64,000 nt of DNA from Candidatus Mediterraneibacter guildfordensis (GTDB lineage Bacteria > Bacillota > Clostridia > Lachnospirales > Lachnospiraceae), in assembly GCA_019112735.1 (NCBI GenBank), contig DXIS01000031.1:1-64000 (forward strand), written 5' to 3'. Positions 8,968-20,434 of this stretch are shown here, in pieces. The position numbers and the translations under genes were made by a program. The notes under the pieces are model-generated. The model had not been told where the DNA came from and searched no databases. It was given only the letters and a program-made list of their open reading frames with translations. Positions within the stretch are counted from its first letter, which is position 1; the number at the start of each line of letters is the position of its first letter.

Positions 8968-10338
8968 ATGAACATTGTGGAACAAAACTGGGACCAGATA
9001 CTGAACAAGATGAAGCTGGAATACTGCTCATCCAATATTGCATACAACACCTGGGTTGCCCCCCTTACCGTTTATGAAGTGACGGATGATACCGTCTATA
9101 TCCTTGTTAAACTGCGGGCAAGCCTTGAACATATTGAAGAAAAATATCTGCTTCCATTCAAAGTGTGCATCGCGGAAGTAACCGGGACGGAATATGAGGT
9201 TGCTTTTGTAACAGACAATGAGACGGTCGTTAAAGAGAAGAAGGAAGATATTAAAAAGAAAAACAAGATCAATTCTCTCTTTGAAAAAGCGAACCTGAAT
9301 CCGAAATATACATTTGACACCTTTGTCGTGGGAAGCAATAACAATTTCGCCCACGCCGCATCGCTGGCCGTTGCCGAATCGCCGGGTGAAGTGTACAATC
9401 CGCTTTTCATATACGGAGGCGTCGGACTGGGCAAGACGCATCTGATGCATTCCATCGCCCATATGATCCTGGAGAACGATCCTTCCAAAAAAGTTCTCTA
9501 TGTGACCAGCGAGACATTTACCAATGAGCTGATTGATGCACTGAAAGCAGGAAAGACCGGCAATGAACTTGCCATAACAAAATTCCGTGAGAAATACAGG
9601 AACAACGACGTACTCCTCATAGATGATATCCAGTTTATCATAGGAAAGGAGAGTACGCAGGAAGAATTCTTCCATACATTTAACCATCTTCATGTATCCG
9701 GCAAGCAGATCATCATCTCCAGTGATAAGCCGCCGAAAGATATCGAGACGCTTGAAGCGAGGCTCCGCACCCGGTTCGAGTGGGGGCTGATCGCGGATAT
9801 CTCTGCACCGGATTATGAGACGAGGATGGCGATCCTCAGGAAGAAGGAAGAACTGGACGGCCTGGACCGCTACCATATTCCGGATGAGGTCATGCAGTAC
9901 ATCGCCAACAATATTAAAGCAAATATCCGTGAGCTGGAAGGATCGCTCAATAAACTGATCGCCCTTTCCAACCTGGAGAATAAACCGATCGACATTTCCC
10001 TTGCAGCGGAAGCCTTAAAAGATATGATATCTCCGGACAACAACCGGCCGGTAACGCCGGAGCTGATCATTGATATCGTATCCGACCACTTTAACATCCC
10101 GGTTTCCGAATTAAAAGGAAAGAAGAGGAATGCCGAGATCGTCCTTCCGAGACAGATCGTCATGTATCTGTGCAGGTCGCTTACCGACACACCCCTGAAA
10201 GCGATCGGAGCCCTGCTCGGAGGAAAGGATCACGCTTCCGTTAACCACGGAGTCAAAAAGATCGAGAATGAACTGAAGACCGATGAGGCACTTAACAATA
10301 CGGTCAATATTATTAAGAAGAAGATCAACCCGGTATAA
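8968..10338 (+). CDS. dnaA: chromosomal replication initiator DnaA
   Basis: The 456-aa AAA+ initiator binds DnaA boxes, forms a filament and melts oriC. Domain I (about 1-85) and a short Lys-rich linker (about 90-105) come first. The AAA+ core follows, with Walker A GGVGLGKT (about 150-157), Walker B LLIDDIQFI, sensor I-type IISSDKPP and the arginine-finger region ARLRTRFEWG. Domain IV ends with the DNA-binding signature DHASVNHGVKKI. Length is typical of Firmicutes. It is the first gene of the rightward replication cluster, with DnaA boxes on both sides. Confidence 0.98.
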   Translation: MNIVEQNWDQILNKMKLEYCSSNIAYNTWVAPLTVYEVTDDTVYILVKLRASLEHIEEKYLLPFKVCIAEVTGTEYEVAFVTDNETVVKEKKEDIKKKNKINSLFEKANLNPKYTFDTFVVGSNNNFAHAASLAVAESPGEVYNPLFIYGGVGLGKTHLMHSIAHMILENDPSKKVLYVTSETFTNELIDALKAGKTGNELAITKFREKYRNNDVLLIDDIQFIIGKESTQEEFFHTFNHLHVSGKQIIISSDKPPKDIETLEARLRTRFEWGLIADISAPDYETRMAILRKKEELDGLDRYHIPDEVMQYIANNIKANIRELEGSLNKLIALSNLENKPIDISLAAEALKDMISPDNNRPVTPELIIDIVSDHFNIPVSELKGKKRNAEIVLPRQIVMYLCRSLTDTPLKAIGALLGGKDHASVNHGVKKIENELKTDEALNNTVNIIKKKINPV

Positions 10339-10636
10339 AAAATGTTGATAACTGTGTGGAAACCTTGTGAAATACTTTTTAATAACCTGTGGATGTGTGT
10401 TCATAACTCCTGACAGGGGATTTTAACCCGGATCGTTTTCCCCACACATTCCACATTCTTTCAGACAGAAACCTTCACAGTTATCAGTACCCTTAACCTC
10501 AGGATTTACAAGGCTTTGAAAGGGTTTTCCTCTTTTTCACAGCCCCTATTAAGACGGAGGCGGAATTAATATAATATCTACATACATAGCGCGCCGCCGG
10601 AAATATTTTTTTCACAACGAAAGGAGCATCATCCAC
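10339..10636 (+). other. oriC: oriC, downstream DnaA-box cluster and probable unwinding region
   Basis: The 298-bp dnaA-dnaN gap contains degenerate DnaA boxes: TGTTGATAA (10343-10351), TGTGGAAAC (10355-10363), TGTGGATGT (10388-10396) and TTCCCCACA (10438-10446). An AT-rich tract with TAATATAATAT (10567-10577) follows and then a GC-rich patch (about 10589-10600). This matches the bipartite origin plan known from Bacillus subtilis, in which the unwinding element lies downstream of dnaA. TATAAT at 10570-10575 may double as the dnaN -10 element, although no good -35 is visible. Confidence 0.7.
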
Positions 10637-11746
10637 ATGAAAATCATATGCACAAAATCAAACCTGTCAAAAGGAGTAAGTATTGTATCAAAGGCTGTTC
10701 CTTCTAAAACGACAATGCCCATCCTGGAATGCATCCTGATCGATGCTTCTACAGATGTGATCAAACTTACGGCCAATGATATGGAACTCGGCATCGAGAC
10801 TTCCATAGACGGTGAGATCGTAGAAAGAGGGATCATGGCGATCAATGCCAGAATATTTTCTGAGATCGTACGGAAGCTCCCGGACAGCGAGATCGTGATC
10901 GAGACCCAGGGAGAGGCCCAGGCTCTTATTAAATGTGAGAAAGCAAAGTTCAATATCGCTGTACAGCCGGGCGATGAATTCTCTTATCTGCCGGCTGTTG
11001 AGAAGGATGATTTTATTACTGTATCCGAATTTACCCTGAAAGAAGTGATCCGTCAGACGATCTTCTCGATCGCAGACAGCGATACGAACAAGATGATGAC
11101 GGGAGAGCTCTTTGAGATCGAGGATAACATCCTGAAGGTTGTTTCCCTTGACGGACACCGGATTTCGATCCGCAAGATCGAGCTGAAGGATTCCTATGCG
11201 CCGAAGAAAGTGATCGTTCCGGGCAAGACGCTGCAGGAGATCAGCAAGATCATCGGCGGGGAAGCGGAAGCGGACGTGGACATTTCATTTACCAAGAACC
11301 ACATCGTATTCGAGTTTGACCGGACAGTCGTTGTATCGAGGCTGATCGAGGGAGAATACTTCCGGATCGACCAGATGCTTTCAAGCGACTATGAGACGAA
11401 AGCAAGGATCAACAAGAAAGAACTCCTCGACTGTATCGACAGGGCAACCCTTCTGATCAAAGAGGGCGACAAGAAGCCGATCATCATCGATATCAAAGAC
11501 GAATCCATGGAATTCAAGATCAAATCACAGATTGGATCCATGGATGAGGAGATTATGTGCCTCAAGGAAGGAAAGGACCTTCTGATTGGATTCAATCCGA
11601 AGTTCCTCATCGACGCGCTCCGCGTGATCGATGACGAAGAAGTGGATCTGTACTTTATGAACGCGAAAGCGCCGCTGTTTATCAAGGATGCAGAGCAGAG
11701 CTATATCTACCTGATCCTCCCTGTCAATTTCAACGCGGCGATTTAA
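10637..11746 (+). CDS. dnaN: DNA polymerase III beta subunit (sliding clamp)
   Basis: The 369-aa protein forms the ring-shaped dimeric clamp that tethers polymerase III to DNA. The three-fold repeated clamp architecture fits the length. Typical stretches are the N-terminal LSKGVSIVSKAVPSKTTMPILECI and the central SDTNKMMTGELFEI plus SLDGHRISIRK. The C-terminal end INFNAAI-type sequence (LILPVNFNAAI) replaces the classical PMR motif, a common clostridial variant. AAGGAG lies upstream of the ATG. It is followed after 11 bp by the S4 gene and recF. Confidence 0.97.
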   Translation: MKIICTKSNLSKGVSIVSKAVPSKTTMPILECILIDASTDVIKLTANDMELGIETSIDGEIVERGIMAINARIFSEIVRKLPDSEIVIETQGEAQALIKCEKAKFNIAVQPGDEFSYLPAVEKDDFITVSEFTLKEVIRQTIFSIADSDTNKMMTGELFEIEDNILKVVSLDGHRISIRKIELKDSYAPKKVIVPGKTLQEISKIIGGEAEADVDISFTKNHIVFEFDRTVVVSRLIEGEYFRIDQMLSSDYETKARINKKELLDCIDRATLLIKEGDKKPIIIDIKDESMEFKIKSQIGSMDEEIMCLKEGKDLLIGFNPKFLIDALRVIDDEEVDLYFMNAKAPLFIKDAEQSYIYLILPVNFNAAI

Positions 11747-11757
11747 AGGAGAACGAT

Positions 11758-11970
11758 ATGGAAATATTTCAGTTAAGAGCCGGAGAAGATTTCATCCGGC
11801 TCGGACAGGTTTTAAAAGCAACCGGCATGGCCGAATCCGGAGCGGAAGCGAAGGAGATCATCCAGGACGGCCTTGTCAGCGTCAACGGTGAGACCGAGAC
11901 GAGAAGAGGAAGAAAGCTCCATAAAGGAGACGTCGTTTCATATGACGGAAAAGAGCTTGAGATCGGATGA
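11758..11970 (+). CDS. yaaA: S4-domain RNA-binding protein YaaA/RlbA
   Basis: The 70-aa protein is a single S4 RNA-binding domain (GQVLKATGMAESGAEAKEII, then VSVNGETETRRGRKL). The gene between dnaN and recF encodes this small protein in most Firmicutes, and ribosome assembly roles have been proposed for the family. AAGGAG lies just upstream of the ATG, inside the gap after dnaN. It almost certainly forms one transcript with dnaN. Confidence 0.93.
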   Translation: MEIFQLRAGEDFIRLGQVLKATGMAESGAEAKEIIQDGLVSVNGETETRRGRKLHKGDVVSYDGKELEIG

Positions 11971-11984
11971 CCGGGCATTTTTGT

Positions 11985-12013
11985 TTGAAAAATGTTGTAA
12001 AAAAGTGTAAAAT
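11985..12013 (+). promoter_or_regulatory. candidate promoter of recF-gyrBA
   Basis: TTGAAA (11985-11990) and TAAAAT (12008-12013) are spaced by 17 bp in the yaaA-recF gap, so recF-gyrB-gyrA could be transcribed independently of dnaN. Confidence 0.55.
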
Positions 12014-12031
12014 AGATTAGATAGGTAAATT

Positions 12032-15068
<3,037 letters not shown>

Positions 15069-15081
15069 AAGGAGATAAAAC

Positions 15082-17589
15082 ATGGAAGACAACATTTTTG
15101 ATAAAGTTCACGAAGTCGATCTGAAGAAAACGATGGAGGATTCCTATATCGACTACGCCATGAGCGTTATCGCTTCCCGTGCCCTTCCGGACGTCCGGGA
15201 CGGCCTGAAGCCGGTGCAGAGAAGGATCCTCTACTCAATGATAGAACTCAACAACGGCCCCGACAAACCGCATCGTAAATGTGCGCGTATCGTCGGTGAT
15301 ACAATGGGTAAATACCATCCTCACGGCGACAGTTCCATATACGGAGCCCTCGTTAATCTGGCCCAGGACTGGTCCACCAGATATCCGCTGGTAGACGGCC
15401 ACGGGAACTTCGGTTCTGTGGACGGTGACGGCGCGGCGGCCATGCGTTATACAGAGGCGCGCCTGAGTAAGATTTCCATGGAAATGACGGCGGATATCAA
15501 TAAGGATACCGTAGATTTCAGGCCGAACTTTGACGAGACGGAGAAGGAGCCGACCGTGCTTCCTTCCAGATTCCCGAACCTGCTCGTAAACGGAACATCC
15601 GGTATTGCTGTCGGTATGGCGACGAACATCCCGCCGCACAACTTAAGAGAAGTCATCGGTGCGGTGGTAAAGATTATTGACGACCAGATCGATGAGAACG
15701 GCGAGACGTCCATTGAGGATATCATGCAGATCATCAAAGGACCGGACTTCCCGACCGGAGCGGAGATCCTCGGGACAAGAGGCATCGAGGAATCGTACCG
15801 CACAGGACGCGGCAAGATCCGCGTGCGAGCCATCACAAATATCGAACCCATGGCAAACGGAAAGAACCGGATCATCGTGACCGAGCTTCCGTTTATGGTC
15901 AACAAAGCAAGACTGATCGAGAAGATCGCAGAGCTTGTAAGAGATAAACGGATCGATGGCATCACGGACCTGAGCGATCAGTCCAGCCGTGAGGGAATGC
16001 GGATCTGCATCGAACTGAGAAGAGATGTGAATCCGAACGTGATCCTGAACCAGCTTTACAAACACACGCAGCTTCAGGATACATTCGGCGTGATCATGCT
16101 GGCCCTTGTAAATGACCAGCCGCAGGTCATGAATCTTCTCGATATGCTGAAATATTACCTTCAGCATCAGGAAGAAGTTGTAACGAGACGTACAAAATAC
16201 GACCTCAACAAAGCGGAAGAGCGGGCTCACATCCTGGAAGGCCTGCTTATCGCCCTTGATAATATTGACGAAGTCATCCGCATTATCCGCGGATCCAAGA
16301 CGGTCCAGATTGCCAAGAGCGAATTGATGGAGCGTTTTGAGCTTTCCGATGTGCAGGCCCAGGCGATCGTGGATATGCGTCTGAGAGCCCTGACCGGACT
16401 GGAAAGAGAGAAGATCGAAGCCGAGTATGCAGAACTGGAGAAGAAGATCGCCGAATACAAGGCGATCCTTGCAGACCGCAAACTGCTCCTCGGGGTGATC
16501 AAAAAAGAAATCCTCGTTATAGCTGAAAAATACGGCGATGAGAGAAGGACCCACATCGGATACGATGAATTCGATATCACCATGGAAGACCTGATCCCGA
16601 GAGAAAATGTGGTGATCACCATGACGAATCTCGGATATATCAAGCGGATGAGCATGGATACCTTCAAGAGCCAGAACCGCGGCGGAAAAGGGATCAAAGG
16701 CATGCAGACGCTGGAAGAGGATTATATCCGTGAGCTGTTTGTCACGACCACCCATCACTATATCATGTTCTTCACAAACACCGGCCGTGTATACCGCCTG
16801 AAAGGATACGAAATACCGGAGGCCGGAAGGACTGCGAGAGGAACAGCGATCATCAATCTCCTGCAGCTTATGCCGGATGAGAAGATCACAGCCATGATCC
16901 CGCTGAAAGACTACGAAGAGGGCAAATATCTCTTCATGGCGACAGAGAAAGGGCTGGTCAAGAAGACGTCCATCACCGAGTATGCAAATGTCCGCAAGAC
17001 CGGACTTGCTGCGATCTCCCTGAGAGAGGACGACCGGCTGATCGAAGTAAAAGTAACAGACAACAACCAGGATATCCTTCTGGTAACAAAATACGGACAG
17101 TGCATCCGTTTCAATGAGACCGATGTGCGTGCAACCGGAAGAGTTTCCATGGGCGTGCGCGGCATGAACCTGGGCGACAGCGATGTTGTCATCGGCATGC
17201 AGATCAGCAGCCAGGGCAAAGACCTCCTGATCGTATCCGAAAAAGGTATGGGCAAGCGGACCGATATGGAAGAATTCACTCGTCAGAACCGCGGCGGCAA
17301 AGGTGTGAAGTGCTACAAGATCACCGAGAAGACCGGAAATGTAGTCGGTATGAAAGCGGTGGATGAAGACAGCGAGATCATGATCATCAATACAGAAGGG
17401 ATCATCATCCGAATGAAATGCTCGGATATCTCCACATACGGAAGAATAACTTCCGGGGTGAAACTGATCAATTTACTTGACCATGATAAAGTTGCCAGCG
17501 TGGCAAAAGTAAGAAAGGCTTCTGCTGAGATCGACGGAGAACAGGTAGAGATCGGAGAAGAAGAGGAAGAAGAAAAGACAGAAGAATAA
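15082..17589 (+). CDS. gyrA: DNA gyrase subunit A
   Basis: The 835-aa subunit cuts and rejoins DNA. The catalytic Tyr is Y123 in [12 protein letters not shown]. The C-terminal beta-pinwheel carries repeated blades and the GyrA box QNRGGKG, seen twice (about 532 and 734), which supports gyrase over topoisomerase IV. The quinolone-determining segment reads [11 protein letters not shown]. The Ser equivalent to E. coli S83 is kept, but the D87 equivalent is Gly (residue 88). The acidic C-terminal tail (about 15 Glu/Asp residues) is typical. An intrinsic terminator follows immediately. Confidence 0.98.
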   Translation: MEDNIFDKVHEVDLKKTMEDSYIDYAMSVIASRALPDVRDGLKPVQRRILYSMIELNNGPDKPHRKCARIVGDTMGKYHPHGDSSIYGALVNLAQDWSTRYPLVDGHGNFGSVDGDGAAAMRYTEARLSKISMEMTADINKDTVDFRPNFDETEKEPTVLPSRFPNLLVNGTSGIAVGMATNIPPHNLREVIGAVVKIIDDQIDENGETSIEDIMQIIKGPDFPTGAEILGTRGIEESYRTGRGKIRVRAITNIEPMANGKNRIIVTELPFMVNKARLIEKIAELVRDKRIDGITDLSDQSSREGMRICIELRRDVNPNVILNQLYKHTQLQDTFGVIMLALVNDQPQVMNLLDMLKYYLQHQEEVVTRRTKYDLNKAEERAHILEGLLIALDNIDEVIRIIRGSKTVQIAKSELMERFELSDVQAQAIVDMRLRALTGLEREKIEAEYAELEKKIAEYKAILADRKLLLGVIKKEILVIAEKYGDERRTHIGYDEFDITMEDLIPRENVVITMTNLGYIKRMSMDTFKSQNRGGKGIKGMQTLEEDYIRELFVTTTHHYIMFFTNTGRVYRLKGYEIPEAGRTARGTAIINLLQLMPDEKITAMIPLKDYEEGKYLFMATEKGLVKKTSITEYANVRKTGLAAISLREDDRLIEVKVTDNNQDILLVTKYGQCIRFNETDVRATGRVSMGVRGMNLGDSDVVIGMQISSQGKDLLIVSEKGMGKRTDMEEFTRQNRGGKGVKCYKITEKTGNVVGMKAVDEDSEIMIINTEGIIIRMKCSDISTYGRITSGVKLINLLDHDKVASVAKVRKASAEIDGEQVEIGEEEEEEKTEE

Positions 17590-17600
17590 AAAAATAAAAG

Positions 17601-17637
17601 ATGCGCCGTCCGGAATTTCCGGATGGCGTATTTTTTA
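17601..17637 (+). terminator. intrinsic terminator after gyrA
   Basis: TGCGCCGTCCGG and CCGGATGGCGTA form a 12-bp stem around a 5-nt AATTT loop, followed by TTTTTT, 12 nt after the gyrA stop codon. Confidence 0.88.
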
Positions 17638-17681
17638 TCTCGATATTCAAATAATATTTATTGAAAAACAATAAAAATATA

Positions 17682-17710
17682 TTGACAAATAATGTTTTCG
17701 AACATATAAT
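17682..17710 (+). promoter_or_regulatory. consensus promoter of the DUF2975 operon
   Basis: TTGACA (17682-17687) and TATAAT (17705-17710) are both perfect and spaced by 17 bp, 52 bp before the first gene. An imperfect palindrome (TGTTTTCGAACA) fills the spacer and could be an operator, perhaps for the HTH protein of the same operon. Confidence 0.85.
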
Positions 17711-17762
17711 ACGGGCAGATAAGGAAATATGTCAGGAATTATTCCAGAATGGAGGAGACTGA

Positions 17763-18218
17763 ATGATGAACAGAAAAGGAATTGTTGTTTTTACGAAAGT
17801 TCTTCTGGATGTGATGTTTTACAGCGGCATCCTGGTTACGGCATCTCTGCCGTTTACACTGAAGCTGGCAGGAAAGTATTATTCACAGGATTTTGCAGAG
17901 CATTATATCCCGATGCTGGCGGTTTTTCTGGTGTCCGGCGTCTGCGGGCTTGTGATCGTGTATCAGCTGAGGAAGATGATCCGCACGGTCATTGCAAGGG
18001 ACTGTTTCGTGGAAGGAAATACGAAGAGCCTGAAGCTGATGGGAAAGACGGCGTTTGTCATTGCTGCCGTTTATATTGTGAAAGTGTTCACTGTCCCGAC
18101 GCCGGCTACATTTGTCATTATCCTCACTTTCTTTATCGCGGGGCTGTTCAGTTATGTTCTGAGCATGGTATTTGCTGAAGCCGTGCGGTATAAGGAAGAG
18201 AATGATCTCACGATATAG
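17763..18218 (+). CDS. DUF2975-family membrane protein
   Basis: The 151-aa protein has four predicted transmembrane helices (about 12-32, 46-66, 98-115 and 118-138). It fits the DUF2975 family, whose members typically sit next to a small YozG-like HTH regulator, exactly as here. The loop IRTVIARDCFVEGNTKSLK between helices 2 and 3 is the most conserved-looking region. GGAGGA precedes a double ATG (17763 and 17766). Biochemical function is unknown. It is the first gene after a consensus promoter. Confidence 0.8.
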   Translation: MMNRKGIVVFTKVLLDVMFYSGILVTASLPFTLKLAGKYYSQDFAEHYIPMLAVFLVSGVCGLVIVYQLRKMIRTVIARDCFVEGNTKSLKLMGKTAFVIAAVYIVKVFTVPTPATFVIILTFFIAGLFSYVLSMVFAEAVRYKEENDLTI

Positions 18219-18236
18219 GAAGGGGTGAATGAGGAT

Positions 18237-18455
18237 ATGGCGATCGTAGTAAATCTTGATGTGATGATGGCAAAGAGAAAGATGAGTGTGACGGAGCTTG
18301 CGAATAAAGTGGATATTACCATGGCGAACCTGTCCATCCTGAAAAATAATAAGGCGAAGGCCGTGCGTTTTACAACGCTGGATGCCATATGCAGGGCGCT
18401 TGACTGTCAGCCGGGGGATATCCTTGAATATGTGAAGGAGGAGGACGATGGATAA
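18237..18455 (+). CDS. small XRE/YozG-like HTH transcriptional regulator
   Basis: The 72-aa protein is almost entirely one Cro/C1-type helix-turn-helix (MSVTELANKVDITMANLSILKN, then RFTTLDAICRALDCQPGDIL). These single-domain regulators commonly accompany DUF2975 membrane proteins and probably control their own operon. ATG 18237 is preferred because GGGGTG lies about 9 nt upstream. A GTG at 18225 in the same frame would overlap that site. Its 3' end overlaps the next gene by 8 bp. Confidence 0.86.
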   Translation: MAIVVNLDVMMAKRKMSVTELANKVDITMANLSILKNNKAKAVRFTTLDAICRALDCQPGDILEYVKEEDDG

Positions 18456-19953
18456 TATCTTTATCAACAGGATGAGGGAAAACCGCAGATGGTATGTGGA
18501 AATGAGTCTGATCTTCGGACTTCTTTTCACCGTCTGTTTATACCGGAACCTGTCCGGGATCACATTTCCGGTGATCACAGCGGCGCTTCTTATGTTTTCT
18601 GTTCTCTTTCTGAAGAAAAATGAGATTCAGATCCAGAAAGGAAGCGCACCTTATTTTGCAGGGATCATGCTGCTCGGGATATCAACGGTCCTGACGGACC
18701 GGGGATTTTTTCACTTTTTCAACAGTGTAGGGATCGTGCTCCTGTTCATGATGCTGATGGCCCATCAGCTGTACCGGGACGATGAGTGGGGCTTTGAAGA
18801 TTATGTGAAAAAGTTTTTCACCATGGCCGGGACGTGGATCGGAGCTCTGGGTGAACCTTTTCACAGAGTGAAGAAAACCGATGCAAAAACTAAAGATCCG
18901 GCGAAGGATGCCCGGAGAAAGCAGACCGGTGCAGTCCTGTGTGGTGTGCTTGCGGCGGCTGTTATGCTGATGATGATCATACCGCTCCTGATGTCGTCGG
19001 ACCGGATCTTTTCACAGATTTTCAACAGTATTTTCCGTTTTTTCAGTCCTCTGAACCTGTTGCGGAAGATCGATATCGGAAATATCATCGGTATCTGCCT
19101 GACTTTTGCTTTCGGCATGTTCGCCCTGTACGCGTTTTTTGCAGGCCTTTTCAAAATGAACCTGGGCGGAAAAACGCAGGCAAATCCAGGGAAGATAAGC
19201 CCGGCGACAGGGATTGCATTTGCCGGTATGATGGCGGCCGTGTATGTGCTGTATGCGGGAATCCAGATCCTGTTCCTTTTTCTGAGGCTGGATCAGGGCC
19301 TTCCGGACGGCGTGACTTATTCACAGTACGCCCGTGAAGGATTCTGGCAGCTTCTACTGGTCAGCCTGATCAACTTCGGGACGGTGCTTGTCTGTGTGCG
19401 GATTTTTGCAGACAACCGGATCTTAAAAGGGCTGCTCTGTGTGATATCGGGCTGCACCTGCATTATGATCCTGTCCGCGGCCTACCGAATGATCCTCTAT
19501 GTGCGGGAGTACGGGTTAAGTTTCCTGCGGGTGCTGGTCCTCTGGTTCCTGGCAGTGCTGCTTTTTATCTTCGCCGGGATCATATACAGCATCTTCCGGA
19601 GCAGTTTCCGGCTCTTCCGCTATATGACAGCGGTTGTATCTGTTGGATACATCCTGCTCTCCCTGAGCCATGTGGACGCGGGGATCGCGGCTTACAATAT
19701 AAGCGGCGCCGCGGACCAGAATGATATTGATATTTATTATCTGACGGATATGCTGTCCCAGGATGCCGCACCGCAGATTTCCAGTCTGATCGACCCGGAG
19801 AAGGTGGATGATGATACGAGGCTGACTTTGACGTTCTATTTTCAGAATATCCGGGAAGAAAATTCAGAAACCGGGATCCGGGGCTGGAACCTGGCCCGGC
19901 ATGAGGCAATGAAAGCCTCGGAGGACTGGATATTCGGGAAAATCTACGGATGA
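18448..19953 (+). CDS. DUF4173-family polytopic membrane protein
   Basis: The 501-aa protein has about ten hydrophobic segments and a soluble C-terminal tail (about 420-501). It matches the DUF4173/DUF4153 type, recognisable by YAREGFWQLLLVSLINF (about 291-307) and the following long membrane segments. Function is not established for the family. The gene overlaps the HTH regulator by 8 bp, so it is translated from the same message. The tail ends in a helical region (ARHEAMKASEDWIFG). Confidence 0.75.
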   Translation: MDNIFINRMRENRRWYVEMSLIFGLLFTVCLYRNLSGITFPVITAALLMFSVLFLKKNEIQIQKGSAPYFAGIMLLGISTVLTDRGFFHFFNSVGIVLLFMMLMAHQLYRDDEWGFEDYVKKFFTMAGTWIGALGEPFHRVKKTDAKTKDPAKDARRKQTGAVLCGVLAAAVMLMMIIPLLMSSDRIFSQIFNSIFRFFSPLNLLRKIDIGNIIGICLTFAFGMFALYAFFAGLFKMNLGGKTQANPGKISPATGIAFAGMMAAVYVLYAGIQILFLFLRLDQGLPDGVTYSQYAREGFWQLLLVSLINFGTVLVCVRIFADNRILKGLLCVISGCTCIMILSAAYRMILYVREYGLSFLRVLVLWFLAVLLFIFAGIIYSIFRSSFRLFRYMTAVVSVGYILLSLSHVDAGIAAYNISGAADQNDIDIYYLTDMLSQDAAPQISSLIDPEKVDDDTRLTLTFYFQNIREENSETGIRGWNLARHEAMKASEDWIFGKIYG

Positions 19954-20018
19954 GTCATAAAACCGTTCTCTCCGGAGTAAGATGTATCAGACGTATATTC
20001 CGGAAGGGGAGGGCAGAC

Positions 20019-20228
20019 ATGGCAAAGAAGATCGGCGGAGCTGTGCTGCGGTTTTTCATCCGCGCGGCGATCGGAATGGCACTGATTTTTGTCATTAACA
20101 GCTATGTCATTCCGGCAGATTCTTCAATTAATGTGGGTCTGAACCCGGTCTCCTTTTTGACATCCGGAACCCTTGGTATTCCTGGCGTCGGGCTCCTTTA
20201 CGGGATTGTCTGTTATCAGATTTTGTGA
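20019..20228 (+). CDS. BofA-like protein (pro-sigmaK processing inhibitor family)
   Basis: The 69-aa protein has two hydrophobic segments. The second half carries the BofA-like pattern INVGLNPVSFLTSGTLGIPGVGLLYGI. In Bacillus, BofA inhibits the SpoIVFB protease that processes pro-sigmaK, and a similar role here is only inference. The start is ATG 20019, preceded by GGGGAGGG, rather than an upstream ATG at 19950 that would overlap the previous gene. In many Clostridia this gene lies close to recR and dnaX. Here it is separate from them. Confidence 0.82.
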   Translation: MAKKIGGAVLRFFIRAAIGMALIFVINSYVIPADSSINVGLNPVSFLTSGTLGIPGVGLLYGIVCYQIL

Positions 20229-20242
20229 GGTTTTAACAAAAA

Positions 20243-20293
20243 TCGGCGGATTTCATTTTGGCTATGGACAAAGTGAAACCCGCCGTTTATAAT
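20243..20293 (+). promoter_or_regulatory. terminator-like hairpin overlapping the tad promoter
   Basis: CGGCGGATTTCA (20244-20255) pairs with TGAAACCCGCCG (20274-20285), with one bulge, followed by TTTAT. It could end the bofA transcript. Within the same DNA TGGACA (20265-20270) and TATAAT (20288-20293) are spaced by 17 bp and form a good promoter for the tad operon, so terminator and promoter are interleaved. Confidence 0.62.
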
Positions 20294-20298
20294 GCGTC

Positions 20299-20434
20299 TT
20301 ACACCACAGGAAATCACCTGTGAAAACACCGGTTTTTGAGGGAAGACCGGTCGTATCAGAATGATCGGACCGCATGAGGTCCGGGGATCATTGCTTTTAT
20401 CTGTGCTGCAGGACATCGCAGCAGAATTCAGATT
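20299..20434 (+). promoter_or_regulatory. structured 5' leader of the tad operon
   Basis: The predicted 136-nt leader contains successive stems: CACAGG/CCTGTG (20313-20332), ACCGGT with a second ACCGGT (20337-20352), GGACC/GGTCC (20366-20381) inside GATC/GATC, and GTGCTGC/GCAGCAG (20403-20424). No recognised riboswitch consensus was identified. The last stem lies where a ribosome site would be expected, and no clear AGGAGG precedes the tadZ ATG. Confidence 0.5.

Noticed and set aside
15643-16758. 371-codon open frame on the minus strand inside gyrA
   Set aside because: gyrA is certain on the other strand, and the antisense frame has no family features.
17682-17720. Possible LexA (SOS) box at CGAACATATAATAC in the DUF2975 promoter
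   Set aside because: Only the left half-site matches the Gram-positive CGAAC-N4-GTTCG form; the right half is absent.
20299-20434. Cyclic-di-GMP riboswitch in the tadZ leader
   Set aside because: Attractive for a pilus operon, but the conserved core sequences of neither class could be found by eye. It is reported only as an unidentified structured leader.
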